From: Sphingomonas sp. SORGH_AS_0950
GTDB lineage: Bacteria; Pseudomonadota; Alphaproteobacteria; Sphingomonadales; Sphingomonadaceae
Length of the DNA: 64,000 bases
Direction of reading: 5' to 3'
Assembly (NCBI RefSeq): GCF_030818415.1
Contig: NZ_JAUTAE010000001.1
Coordinates: 2,222,501-2,286,500 of the forward strand
Shown piece after piece: positions 41,888 through 52,000 of this stretch (the stretch's first letter is position 1; the number at the start of each line of letters is the position of its first letter). The position numbers were made by a program, and so were the translations under genes. A model generated the notes under the pieces. That model worked only from the letters and a program-made list of their open reading frames with translations, had not been told where the DNA came from and ran no database searches.

Positions 41888-43501
41888 ATGATCCGCCTCA
41901 GTGAATTGAAACTGCCTCTCCATCATGCGGACGAGGCACTGCCCGCGGCCATTTGCCGCCGGTTGCGCGTGACCCCGCGCGACATGATCCGCTTCACCGT
42001 CGCCCGGCGCGGCCATGATGCGCGGGACAAGGGCAATATCCAGCTCGTCTATTCGGTCGACGTGAACCTGAAGAACGAGGCGGCGGTGCTCGAACGCTTT
42101 CGTCGCGACCGCGATGTGCAGCGGACCCCCGACACCCGCTATCACCTGCCGGCCGCGCCGCCGCCGGGTGCGAAGCGCCCCGTCGTCATCGGTGCGGGCC
42201 CCTGCGGCCTGTTCGCCGCGCTGGTGCTGGCGCAGGCGGGATACCGGCCGATCGTGCTGGAGCGCGGCAAGGTGGTGCGCGAGCGGACGCAGGACACCTG
42301 GGGCCTGTGGCGGCGCAGCGTGCTGAACCCCGAATCCAACGTCCAATATGGCGAAGGCGGGGCGGGCACCTTTTCGGACGGCAAGCTCTACAGCCGGATC
42401 AAGGACCCGCGCCACCTGAACCGCAAGGTGCTGACCGAGTTCGTGAAGGCCGGTGCGCCGCCCGAGATCCTGACCGAGGCGCATCCGCATATCGGCACCT
42501 TCCGCCTGGTGACGATGGTCGAGAGCATGCGCGCGACCATCGAGGAGCTGGGCGGCGAATATCGCTTCTCCACCCGCGTCGACGGGCTGGACATCGAGAC
42601 CGACGGTGCGGGCGAGCGGCGGGTGCGCGGGCTGCATCTGAACGGCGGCGGCTATCTGGAGGCGGATCACGTCGTCCTGGCGATCGGGCACAGCGCCCGC
42701 GACAGCTTCGCGATGCTCCAGGCGGCGGGCGTCCATGTCGAGGCCAAGCCCTTTTCGATCGGGGTGCGCATCGAGCATCCGCAAGGCTGGATCGACCGCG
42801 CGCGCTTCGGCCACCAGGCGGGACATCCGATCCTGGGCGCGGCCGAATATCACATCTCGCACCACTGCAAGAACGGGCGCACCGTCTACAGCTTCTGCAT
42901 GTGCCCCGGCGGCACGGTGGTCGCCGCGACCAGCGAGGAGGGGCGCGTCGCGACCAATGGCATGAGCCAATATTCGCGCAACGAGCGCAACGCCAATTCG
43001 GGCTTCGTCGTCGCGATCGATCCGGAGCGCGACTTTCCCGGCGACCCGCTGGCGGGCCTGGCGCTGCAACGCCATTGGGAGGAGCGCGCCTATGTCGCGG
43101 GCGGCTCCAACTACAAGGCGCCCGCGCAGCGGGTGGGCGACTTCCTGGCCGGGCGGCCCTCGACCAGCCTGGGATCGGTCACCCCTTCCTATCGCCCCGG
43201 CGTCACCCCGACCGACCTGTCGCAATGCCTGCCCGATTTCGTGGTCGAGGCGATGCGCGAGGCGATTCCCGTCTTCGGCCGCCAGATCGCGGGCTATGAC
43301 CATCCCGACGTGGTGATGACCGGCGTCGAGACGCGCACCTCCTCCCCCGTCCGCTTCACGCGCGGCGAGGACGGGCACAGCCTGAACACACGCGGTCTGT
43401 TCCCGGCGGGCGAGGGCGCGGGCTATGCGGGCGGCATCCTGTCGGCGGCGGTCGACGGCATCAAGACGGCCGAGGCGGTCGCGCGCAGCATCGCGGCGTG
43501 A
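41888..43501 (+). CDS. FAD-dependent oxidoreductase, COG2509 type
   Basis: This 537-residue flavoprotein has a short N-terminal domain (IRLSELKLPLHHADEAL), the FAD-binding motif VVIGAGPCGLFAALVLAQAG, and the family signature NPESNVQYGEGGAGTFSDGK. Further motifs are HPHIGTFRLVTMVE, SFCMCPGGTVVAATSE and, near the end, GLFPAGEGAGYAGGI. The family is widespread and uncharacterised. I prefer ATG 41888, where the family N-terminus begins, over 41876. Its stop overlaps the start of the RNase H-like gene as GTGA. Confidence 0.85.
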   Translation: MIRLSELKLPLHHADEALPAAICRRLRVTPRDMIRFTVARRGHDARDKGNIQLVYSVDVNLKNEAAVLERFRRDRDVQRTPDTRYHLPAAPPPGAKRPVVIGAGPCGLFAALVLAQAGYRPIVLERGKVVRERTQDTWGLWRRSVLNPESNVQYGEGGAGTFSDGKLYSRIKDPRHLNRKVLTEFVKAGAPPEILTEAHPHIGTFRLVTMVESMRATIEELGGEYRFSTRVDGLDIETDGAGERRVRGLHLNGGGYLEADHVVLAIGHSARDSFAMLQAAGVHVEAKPFSIGVRIEHPQGWIDRARFGHQAGHPILGAAEYHISHHCKNGRTVYSFCMCPGGTVVAATSEEGRVATNGMSQYSRNERNANSGFVVAIDPERDFPGDPLAGLALQRHWEERAYVAGGSNYKAPAQRVGDFLAGRPSTSLGSVTPSYRPGVTPTDLSQCLPDFVVEAMREAIPVFGRQIAGYDHPDVVMTGVETRTSSPVRFTRGEDGHSLNTRGLFPAGEGAGYAGGILSAAVDGIKTAEAVARSIAA

Positions 43502-43881
43502 AGATCTTCTTCGACGGCGGGCTGCGCCCCACCGGCCTGGAATGGGCGGTGGTGATGGGCGGCCATGCCCAAGTCGCGCGCATGGCCGGACCGGGCGACA
43601 GCATGGACGCCGAATGGCTGGCGCTGATCGCCGCGACCCGTCTGGCCCATGATGCGGGGCTGGCCGACGTCCTGCTGCTGGGCGACTCGCTCGCGGTCAT
43701 CGGGCAGGCGAGCGGACGCGTCCGGGTCCCGCCCGCCTATCGCGCGCATCACCGGCTCTGGTCCGACCTGCCGCGCCCGCCGGGGCGCTTCCGGCTTCGC
43801 CACATAAGGCGGACCCAGAATCTGGCGGGCATCGCGCTCGCCAAACCCTGGCTCTACCCGCAGGCGCAACGCGGCGGCTGA
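43498..43881 (+). CDS. RNase H-like protein with an altered catalytic site
   Basis: This 127-residue protein has an RNase H fold of the reverse-transcriptase-like (RVT_3) type. Three acidic positions are present: Asp6 in IFFDGG, Glu39 in DAEWLAL and Asp63 in LLGDSLAV. At the fourth position, where the family has Asp in an NxxAD pattern, the sequence is NLAGIAL (Gly111). GTG start overlapping the previous stop by four bases couples its translation to the flavoprotein. It could be a reduced-activity nuclease or a nucleic-acid binder. Confidence 0.75.
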   Translation: MKIFFDGGLRPTGLEWAVVMGGHAQVARMAGPGDSMDAEWLALIAATRLAHDAGLADVLLLGDSLAVIGQASGRVRVPPAYRAHHRLWSDLPRPPGRFRLRHIRRTQNLAGIALAKPWLYPQAQRGG

Positions 43882-43901
43882 TCCGCCCGGCCTGTTTGCC
43901 G

Positions 43902-45494
43902 TCATTCGTGCGGTTCGGGATCGTCCACATAGCGGAACCAGCGGAAATCCGCATGGCGCCCGGTGCCCGCCATGTCCTGGCAGGCCATGCCGACAAAGGT
44001 GCCGGTGAAATTGGGCAGCCCCTGCAACGTGGCCTCGTCCGACAACAGGCTGGCGTCGAACGCCTCGGGCAGCCATTGCCACGCGCCCGCGCCCTCGGCC
44101 CGGAAGGCGAAGCGCAGCCGCTCATGATCGACCGCGACGCGCAGCTCGACCGGCCCCTCGGGCGCGGGGACCGGCGCGCTCAGCACGCTGCGCCCCTCGC
44201 CGACCGGCAGGACCGACAGGACCTGCACCTGCCGCCGCCCCGCATCGTCGGCGGTCAGGTGGAGGTAGAGATATTTGCTGCTGTTGTAATAACAGACCAG
44301 CCCCGCCGCCTGCTGGAAATGCTCGGGTGTGAAGTCGACCAGCGTCTGCGCGTCATAGCGGAACGCGGTCTGGCGGCGCGCGACCAGCGACTGGGTGAAA
44401 TGGCTGCCGATCGTCTCGCGCCCGTACAGGCGCAGATGGCCCGGCCTTGCGGTCAGGCTGAACAGATGGTCGGGATCGGGCGTGCGCAGCCATTGGAAGG
44501 CGGCGGGCAGATCGGGCGAGTCGAACACGTCATGCGCCTCGATCCGTTCGGGGGCGTCGATCACCGGCGGCTCCTCGGCACAGCGCAGCCAGCCATCCGC
44601 ACCCCAGGCCATGCGCCGGATCGCCGTCTCGCGCCCCATCACGCAGCGGTCGCTCTGGGGCAGCGGGCGGCCGCAGAGATAGGCCATCCACGTCTCCCCC
44701 TCCGCCGTGTCGACCAGATCGCCGTGGCCGGTGCGCTGGAGCGGAGCGTCGGGCCTGTCGCGCATGGTCAGCACGGGGCCGTCGGGATGCGTCTCATAGG
44801 GGCCGAACAGGGCGCGCGACCGGGCCATCACCACGGCATGGCCGCGCTCTGTCCCCCCCTCGGCGACGAGCAGATGATACCAGCCGTCACGCTTGTAGAG
44901 GTGCGGCCCCTCGGTGAAGCCGAGCGATGTCCCCTCGAAGATGACGCGCCGTTCGCCGATCAGGCGGCCGCTGGTCAGGTCCATTTCCTGCACCACGATG
45001 CCCGCGAAGCGCTTTCGGTCGGGGCGATGGTCCCACAGCATGTTGAGCAGCCAGCTGCGCCCGTCATCGTCATGGAACAGCGCGGGGTCGAAGCCGCTGC
45101 TGTTCAGATGGACCGCGTCCGTCCAGTCGCCGTCGATCCGCTCGCTCGACACCCAGTAATTGTGGAAATCGCGCAGCGACGCGCCCTTCGCGCCGTCGAT
45201 GGTGGTGCGGCCATAGCGCTTCACGTCGGTGAAGATCAGGTGGAAGCGCCCGTCCTTGTAACTGAGATCGGGGGCCCACACGCCGCAGCCATCAGGATTG
45301 CCGCGCATGTCGAGTTGGCCCGCGCGCACCAGGGGCCGTGCGACCAGCGTCCAGTTCGCCAGATCGCGGCTGTGATGGATCTGGACGCCCGGATACCATT
45401 CGAAGGTCGAGGTCGCGATATAATAGTCCTCGCCGACCCGGACGATCGACGGATCGGGGTTGAAGCCGCGCAGGATGGGATTGATCGGGGTCAT
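43902..45494 (-). CDS. glycoside hydrolase family 43 (beta-xylosidase/arabinofuranosidase)
   Basis: This 530-residue enzyme has a five-bladed GH43 domain (1-310) and a C-terminal beta-sandwich (about 325-530) typical of GH43 beta-xylosidases. Catalytic acids are Asp14 in GFNPDPSIVRV, the pKa-modulating Asp in NSSGFDPALFHDDDG and the Glu in LGFTEGPHLYKRDGW. No signal peptide, so it should act in the cytoplasm on imported xylo- or arabino-oligosaccharides. Its ATG overlaps the stop of the upstream MFS gene by four bases, so transporter and hydrolase are translated together. Confidence 0.9.
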   Translation of the reverse strand: MTPINPILRGFNPDPSIVRVGEDYYIATSTFEWYPGVQIHHSRDLANWTLVARPLVRAGQLDMRGNPDGCGVWAPDLSYKDGRFHLIFTDVKRYGRTTIDGAKGASLRDFHNYWVSSERIDGDWTDAVHLNSSGFDPALFHDDDGRSWLLNMLWDHRPDRKRFAGIVVQEMDLTSGRLIGERRVIFEGTSLGFTEGPHLYKRDGWYHLLVAEGGTERGHAVVMARSRALFGPYETHPDGPVLTMRDRPDAPLQRTGHGDLVDTAEGETWMAYLCGRPLPQSDRCVMGRETAIRRMAWGADGWLRCAEEPPVIDAPERIEAHDVFDSPDLPAAFQWLRTPDPDHLFSLTARPGHLRLYGRETIGSHFTQSLVARRQTAFRYDAQTLVDFTPEHFQQAAGLVCYYNSSKYLYLHLTADDAGRRQVQVLSVLPVGEGRSVLSAPVPAPEGPVELRVAVDHERLRFAFRAEGAGAWQWLPEAFDASLLSDEATLQGLPNFTGTFVGMACQDMAGTGRHADFRWFRYVDDPEPHE

Positions 45495-46786
45495 GCGGGT
45501 TTGCGCACCAGGGTCCAGAGGAGAGCCGCGCCCGCCAGATCGAGCAGGCCGAGCAGGATGAAGAAGGGCTGATAACCGACCTGATCGACCAGCGAGCCGA
45601 GCGTCAGGGTGAAGAGCAGCACGCCCAGATTGGCCGCCGTCCCCGATACGCCGGTCGCGGTCGCCACCTGATCCTGCGGGAACAGGTCGGAGCACAGGGT
45701 GATGACCGTCACCGACAGCGTCTGGTGCGCGAAACCGCCCAGGCACAGGAGCGCGACGGCGGCGACCGGGCTGGTCACGCTGCCCACGAACATCATGCCG
45801 GTCATCAGCACCGCACCCAGCGTGAAGGCCCCGCGCCGCGCGTCGATCAGATTGACTCCGCGCCGCTGGAGAAAGGCGACGACGGCCGGCCCGAACAGGC
45901 ACCCCAGATCGGCGGCGAGGAAGGGCAGCCAGGCGAACAGCGCGATCTGGGTCAGGTCGAAATGCCGCGCCTGCACCAGATAGAGCGGCATCCACAGCGA
46001 CAGCATCCCCCAGACCGGATCGGCCAGGAACCGCGCCGCCGCGATCGCCCAGAGGTTACGGCGGCCAAGCAATTCGCGCAGCGGCGGGCGGCGGCGCTTC
46101 CTGGCGAGCGCGGCCTCCTGCCCCTCGACGATCAGCGTGCGCTCGCGCGGCGACAGCATTCGGTGCCGGGCGGGTGGCGCGTACCAGAGCAGCCAGGCGA
46201 CGACCCAGAGCAGCCCCAGCCCGCCCGCCACGAAAAAGGCCGCGCGCCAGCTATGGTGGAAGACAGCCCAGGCGACGAGCGGCGGCGCGAACACTGCGCC
46301 GAACGACGCGCCGATCTGATAGAGGCCGCCCGCCAGCCCGCGCTCGCGCGCCGGAAACCACTCGGCGACGAGCTTCATGCCCGCGGGCTGCGCCGATCCC
46401 TCGACCAGCCCCAAGGCGCCGCGAAGCCCGGCGAACCCCATCCAGCCACTCGCAAAGCCATGCCCGATGGTGATGCACGACCAGACCGCGACGAACAGGG
46501 TGAAGCCGATCTTCAACCCGATCAGGTCGAGCAGATAGCCCGCCACCGGCTGGAACATGATGCCGAACTGGAACGCGCCGGTGATCCAGGAATATTGCTG
46601 CGCCGAGATATGCTGCTCGGTCATGATCGCGGGCGCGGCGACGCCCAGGATGCTGCGCGTCAGATAGTTGATGACCATCGCACCGACGAACAGCGCGATG
46701 ATCGTCCAGCGGATATAGGGAAATCGCGTCACGCCGCGCCTTTCGATTGTATCGGGATTTTCGCCGACGGGACGCATCCCCGGCAT
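45491..46786 (-). CDS. MFS transporter, anion:cation symporter type (ExuT-like)
   Basis: This is a 431-residue 12-helix transporter of the ACS group. It shows INYLTRSILGVAAPAIM in helix 1, a loop GLKIGFTLFVAVWS, LGLVEGSAQPAGMKLVAEWFP and ERGLAGGLYQIGASFGAVFAP. Members carry hexuronates, galactonate or related sugar acids. Its coupling to a GH43 enzyme suggests an oligosaccharide or uronate from xylan. It is divergent from the LacI gene, with the two starts about 80 bases apart, so that regulator probably controls it. Confidence 0.85.
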   Translation of the reverse strand: MPGMRPVGENPDTIERRGVTRFPYIRWTIIALFVGAMVINYLTRSILGVAAPAIMTEQHISAQQYSWITGAFQFGIMFQPVAGYLLDLIGLKIGFTLFVAVWSCITIGHGFASGWMGFAGLRGALGLVEGSAQPAGMKLVAEWFPARERGLAGGLYQIGASFGAVFAPPLVAWAVFHHSWRAAFFVAGGLGLLWVVAWLLWYAPPARHRMLSPRERTLIVEGQEAALARKRRRPPLRELLGRRNLWAIAAARFLADPVWGMLSLWMPLYLVQARHFDLTQIALFAWLPFLAADLGCLFGPAVVAFLQRRGVNLIDARRGAFTLGAVLMTGMMFVGSVTSPVAAVALLCLGGFAHQTLSVTVITLCSDLFPQDQVATATGVSGTAANLGVLLFTLTLGSLVDQVGYQPFFILLGLLDLAGAALLWTLVRKPA

Positions 46787-46866
46787 TGACCTTCCCCCTT
46801 ACGGCAAGGCACGGCGATGGAAGACGACCGGGGCGACAGGCCCCGCGACGACAGGATATTGGGCTT

Positions 46867-47901
46867 TTGACGCGTACCCGACAGCGCCCGCGCGGCGTGA
46901 CGATCATCGATGTGGCCAAGGCGTCGGGCGTGTCGCCGATGACCGTGTCGCGCGTCATCAACGGCGATGCGGGGGTGCGCGACGAGGTGCGCGCGCATGT
47001 CCGCGAGATGATCGCCAAGCTGAACTACACGCCCAATCTGATGGCGCGCAGCCTGGTCACGGCGCGCGAGATCCGGATCGGCGTGATCTATTCCAACCCC
47101 AGCGCGGCATTCATGAGCGAGCTGCTGGTCGGCGTGTTCGAGGACGCCTCGACCCGCGCGGCGCAGCTGTTCCTGCTGAAGGGCGAAAACGGCAAGCCGC
47201 CGTCGCGCGCGGCGATCGAGGGGCTGATCGCGCAGCGGATCGCGGGCGTGCTGCTGGCGCCGCCGCTGGGCGAGTCGGCGGCGGTGCGCGAGATCCTGCG
47301 CGAGGCGGGGCTGCCCGTCGCGGTGATCGGCGGCGTCGCGCCCGATGCGGTGTGCGTGGGCATCGACAATAACCGCGCCGCCTATGACATGACCCGGCAT
47401 CTGATCGGGCTGGGCCACCGGCGGCTGGGCTTCGTGCTGGGCAATCCCGACCAGTCGGCCAGCATCGCGCGGCTTGCGGGCTTTCGGGCGGCGGTCGAGG
47501 AAGCGGGCGGGATCGAGACCCAGGTGGTGCAGGGCGATTACAGCTATGCCTCGGGCCTGGTCGCGGGCGAGACGCTGTTGGACGGCGCGACGCCGCCGAC
47601 CGCGATCTTCGCCAGCAATGACGACATGGCCGCCGCGATCGTCTCGGTCGCCCATCGGCGGCATCTGGACGTGCCCGGCGACCTGACCGTGGCGGGCTTC
47701 GACGACAGCATCGCCGCGACGACGCTCTGGCCGCCGCTGACCACCGTCCACCAGCCGGTCCGCGCACTGGCGGAGGCGGCGCTCCAGATGCTGATCCAGG
47801 AGATTCGCGGCGGGGCGCCCAGGGCCGACGGAGAGCCCCGCGTCACGATCCTCGACCACCGGCTGGTCGAACGCGACTCCACCGCCGCGCCGCGTCCTTG
47901 A
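46867..47901 (+). CDS. LacI-family transcriptional regulator
   Basis: This 344-residue regulator has the HTH TIIDVAKASGVSPMTVSRV, a hinge helix YTPNLMARSLV and a periplasmic-binding-protein-like effector domain (IRIGVIYSNPSAAF, GIDNNRAAYDMT, IFASNDDMAAAI, VAGFDDSIAAT). No ATG lies near the HTH; the start is probably TTG 46867 (or GTG 46897). It should bind CG-centred palindromes, and GGTAACGTTACC at 52105 is a good candidate. The effector is likely a pentose or oligosaccharide from the neighbouring enzymes. No palindrome is obvious in its own promoter region. Confidence 0.88.
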   Translation: MTRTRQRPRGVTIIDVAKASGVSPMTVSRVINGDAGVRDEVRAHVREMIAKLNYTPNLMARSLVTAREIRIGVIYSNPSAAFMSELLVGVFEDASTRAAQLFLLKGENGKPPSRAAIEGLIAQRIAGVLLAPPLGESAAVREILREAGLPVAVIGGVAPDAVCVGIDNNRAAYDMTRHLIGLGHRRLGFVLGNPDQSASIARLAGFRAAVEEAGGIETQVVQGDYSYASGLVAGETLLDGATPPTAIFASNDDMAAAIVSVAHRRHLDVPGDLTVAGFDDSIAATTLWPPLTTVHQPVRALAEAALQMLIQEIRGGAPRADGEPRVTILDHRLVERDSTAAPRP

Positions 47902-47911
47902 AGTTTGCGCC

Positions 47912-48022
47912 CCACCCCGGCGAAAGCCGGGGTCCAGTTGCTTTGACGCCGGTGGAGCAGCCGATCGCACGGGCGACCATTTCAGACGCATGGCAACTGG
48001 ACCCCGGCCTTCGCCGGGGTGG
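47912..48022. repeat. 30-bp inverted repeat between lacI-type and GH43 genes
   Basis: 47912-47941 and 47993-48022 are reverse complements over 30 bases with one mismatch, and each arm is itself a hairpin (CCCCGGCGAAAGCCGGGG). It lies between the convergent regulator and GH43 genes, and may terminate both. Confidence 0.85.
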
Positions 48023-48045
48023 AGCGGAGGAAGCGGACTCACCCC

Positions 48046-49047
48046 CTACCGCCCCGCTGCCGTGACGCCGGCTTCGGTCTGGACCACCGGCTTCATCGTC
48101 CCGTCGGGGTTGTAGTAAAGCCGCTCGACCGTCACCGCGCGGCGACCGATCGATCCGCTCTGGTCGCCGATCGCCAGCGTGGCATTGTGGAGGAAGAGGT
48201 AGGACTTGCCCTTGAAGTCGGCGATGCCGGGATGGATGGTGAAGCTGTACTTGCCCGATCCGGTCAGCAGCCCGCGATAGGTCCAGGGCCCCTTGGGCGA
48301 CGGCGCGGTGGCATAGGACACATGCTCGTCCCGCTGCGTCGTGCGATCGAGCGAGGCATAGGTCAGGTAATAGAGCTTGCCGCGCTTGTGCAGCCAGGGC
48401 CCCTCCTCGAAATGCGGCGGCGTGATTTCGGTGATCGGGCCGTCGATCTCGATCATGTTGGGCTTCAGCTTCGCGATATAGCATTGCCGATTGCCCCAGG
48501 CGATCCAGGTCGTCCCGTCATCGTCGGTCATCACGGTCGGGTCGATGTCTTCCCAGCTATGCGTGCCCTTGGGCGTCATCTCGTTGGTGACGAGCGCGGA
48601 GCCCTTGGCATCGACGAACGGGCCGGTCGGCTTGTCGGACACGGCAACCGCGATCGCCTTGCCCGGATGGGTGTCGTCATGCTCGACCGCGGCATAGAAC
48701 CAGTATTTGCCGTTTTTGTAGATCGTCTGGCTGGCCCAGGCGTCCTTCTTGGCCCATTTGAAGTCGCGCACGTTCATGATCGGCCCATGCGGCCTCCAGT
48801 GGCGCATGTCGGTGGTCGAATAGACCAGCCATTCCTTCATGTTGAACATCTCGTCCCGCTGCGCCTCGTCATGCCCGACATAGAGGTACAGCCGGTCGCC
48901 GACGACCAGCGGCGCCGGGTCGGCGGTGAAGCGGTCCCGGATGATCGGGTTGCTCCCCGGACGCTCCCGCGACGGCTCCGGCATGGACAGGGCGCTGCCC
49001 GGCAGGGCGAGCAGCAGGCACGCAGCGATGATCCGCGACAGGGTCAT
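48046..49047 (-). CDS. exported glycoside hydrolase family 43
   Basis: This 333-residue GH43 has a signal peptide (MTLSRIIAACLLLALPGSAL) and so acts in the periplasm or outside. The single five-bladed domain carries the catalytic base Asp in RFTADPAPLV, the Asp in SWEDIDPTVMTDDDG and the acid Glu in HFEEGPWLHK. It is likely an arabinofuranosidase or xylosidase removing side groups before import. It begins 12 bases after the receptor gene on the same strand, so receptor and enzyme form one operon. Confidence 0.88.
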   Translation of the reverse strand: MTLSRIIAACLLLALPGSALSMPEPSRERPGSNPIIRDRFTADPAPLVVGDRLYLYVGHDEAQRDEMFNMKEWLVYSTTDMRHWRPHGPIMNVRDFKWAKKDAWASQTIYKNGKYWFYAAVEHDDTHPGKAIAVAVSDKPTGPFVDAKGSALVTNEMTPKGTHSWEDIDPTVMTDDDGTTWIAWGNRQCYIAKLKPNMIEIDGPITEITPPHFEEGPWLHKRGKLYYLTYASLDRTTQRDEHVSYATAPSPKGPWTYRGLLTGSGKYSFTIHPGIADFKGKSYLFLHNATLAIGDQSGSIGRRAVTVERLYYNPDGTMKPVVQTEAGVTAAGR

Positions 49048-49059
49048 GGCCTGTTTCCT

Positions 49060-52000
49060 TTAGAAGCTGAACCGCACGCCCGCGCGGAACACCCGCCCGA
49101 GAACGTCGTACAGCGCCGGGTTGACGAAATAGGGCGAACGGGCCGGATCGCGGTTGAACACATTGTCGACCTTGAAATAGGCGGTGACCGCCGGGGTCAC
49201 GTTATAGGTGCCGCCCACGTCGAAATAAAAGGCGCCGGGGATGAAGTTGGTGTCGATCGTCGGCCGGTTGGCGGTCGAGGCGGGACAGCCGGTGGTACAC
49301 TCGATATACTGGTTGCCCAGCTTGCCGTCGCTGAACCAGCGTTCCTGCAGCAGCAGCGACCAGTCGTCGGTGGCATAGGTCTGCACCGCCAGCCATTTCC
49401 ATTTGGGCGTGTTGCCGATGTTCACCCCCGCCGTGTCGTTGGGGATGGTGCCGGGCAGGCCGGTATCGGTGATGAACCGCCGGATATTGGTCGCCAGCGC
49501 GCGCAGCGTCAGGCTGCCCGGCAGGCCCAGCGGACGCTGCCAGCGATAGCTCGCCTCGATATCGAAACCGTCGGTCAGGATCGATGCCAGGTTGAACGAC
49601 TGGACGTTGATGAAATTGGGGCCGTTGGGGTTGTTCAGGTTGAACACGCCGCACGTCTCCGGCGCGATGTTCAGGAAGCACAGGTTGACGATGTCCTGCG
49701 CGCCCAGGCTGGAGATGACGTCGGTGATCTTGATCTTGTAATAGTCGACCGACAGGCTGAGCCCCGGAATCGCCGCCGAGTTGGAGAAGGCGATGCCCAG
49801 CGTGGTGTTGCGCGCGATCTCGGGCGTCAGGTTGACGTTGCCGATGGTGTTCTGGAGCGCCAGCACGTTGACGTTGCGGAAGGGATCGAAAAAGCCCGGC
49901 AGGGTCGTCGTGACCGGCGCGGCGAACAGTTCCGATAGATTGGGCGCGCGCACGTCGCGCGAGGTCACGCCGCGGATGCGCAGGCCGTCGACCGGCAGGT
50001 CCCAGGTGCCGCCGATCTTCCACGCCCAGACGGTGCCCGAGGTGCTATAGTCGGTGACGCGCACCGCGCCGTTGATATTGGCCCGGCCGCCCGCATCCGA
50101 ATTGATGATCGGCAGATCGGCCTCGAGGAACGCCTCCTTGACGCTATAGGCGCCGTTGCCGTTCTTGTAATTGCCCGCATACCAGTTGTTGCCGTCCGCC
50201 AGCAGCACCGGGTCGGCCGGATAGGCGCCGTTGGCCGGGGTGTTCGCGAAGCCCGCGCCGTAGGGATCGGCGCGCACGCGGTAGAATTCGTGGCGGAACT
50301 CGCCGCCGAACGCCACCGACACCGGCCCCGCCCAGGACGAGAAGGGCGAGCCCGAGAAGTTGAGGCTGATCACGTCCTGGGTCTGGCGCGTCCGCTGATA
50401 GGCGCCGTTCTGCGGGATGATATAGCTGAGCGCCTCCGCCGAGGGATTACCGCCGAAGATGTTGAGCGGCTGGCACCCATTGGCCCGCGCCGTCGCATCG
50501 GCGCAGACGATCGCGCCGTTCAGCGTGATGGCGTTGATCGCCTGGTTGAACCGGCGCGACAGCATGATGTTGCTGACATCGACATCGGTATAGTTGGTGC
50601 CGTGCTCGTAATAGATGTCGTAGGACCAGTCGGACCCGGCGACCGCCTCGCGCCCCTTGGCGCCCGCGACGAAGCGATACTGACGACGATCGGTATAGAC
50701 CTGGCTGTTGCCCAGCGCGGCGTTGCTGGTGCCGTACTGGAAATTGGTGATGCCCGCCGTGGTGCAGGCCGCCTTGATCGCCGCCGGGACATAGGGATTG
50801 GCGCACTCGATCGTCAGGTTCGGGCGGTTCATGCCGCCGACCGGCTGGTTGTTGGTCTTCACCTGGCCGATATTGACCGTGCCATAGATTTCGCCGTTGG
50901 GCGCGAAGTCATAGCCGATACGGCCATAGCTGTTCACCCGCTGGATCTTCGACTGGAGCGAGCGGCCCGCATCGACATTGCCCGACAGGTCCCCGCCCAG
51001 GCAGAAGCCGGGGAGACAGCCGCGGACATTGCCCGCCGCGTCGCGCGCTGGCACCCCGCCCGAGCCGTACTGGAACTGGAACGGATTGCCCGCCTGGTCG
51101 AAGGCGATGCCCTGGAGCGGCCCGGCGGTGATCAGGCCGTATTTGGTGTAGTTATAGGGCTGGGCATAGTCGCGGAACAGATATTGCGGCGTCCCGTCGT
51201 TCAGGACGTTGCGGTTGATCAGGGTCGACTGGCGGAACCAGTCGCGCCCGCCCGCCAGCGCGGTGCCGAACTCGCCGCCGCCGACGCCGTCCTCATGCGC
51301 ATATTCGGTGCTGGCGATCAGGTGCAGGCGGTCGTTCAACAGGCTGGTGCCGCCCGCCAGCTGGACCAGCACCTGCTGGTCGTCGCCATAGGTGGTCAGG
51401 CCGCCCTGGACATTGCCCTTGATCCCCTTGAACCGGGTATCGGTGATGAAGTTGACGACACCGCCGACCGCGTCCGATCCATAGGAGGCCGAGGCGCCGC
51501 CATTGACCACATCGACCCGCTTGATCAGCAGCTGCGGGAACAGGCTGATATCGGGTACGCCGGTGACGTTGGCGCCGACGACGCGCTGCCCGTCGAGCAG
51601 GGTCAGGGTGCGGATCGCGCCCACGCCGCGCAGCGAGAAGGAGCTGAGCCCCTGCTGCCCGCTCGACGTGCTGAAGGTGTTGACCGAGGTGCCGGTCGAG
51701 CCCTGGAGCGAGGGCAGCTGCGCGACCGTGGTGAAGATGTTGGGCTGCGCATTCTGCTGGATCTGCTGCTCGCCGATCACCGTGGTCGGGGTCGGCGCGG
51801 TGAAGCCGCCGGTGGTGATGCGTGAGCCGGTGACGATGATGTCGCGGGTCTGGGCTTCGCCGGCATCGGCGGGCGGCGAGGCCACATCGCCCTGCCCTGC
51901 CTGAGCCCCCGCTCCCGCCTGATCGCCCTGCCCCGGCTGGACCGTCGCGCCATCCTGCGCCGGGGCGGTCTGGCCCTGGGCCGGCATGGCGATACACAGG

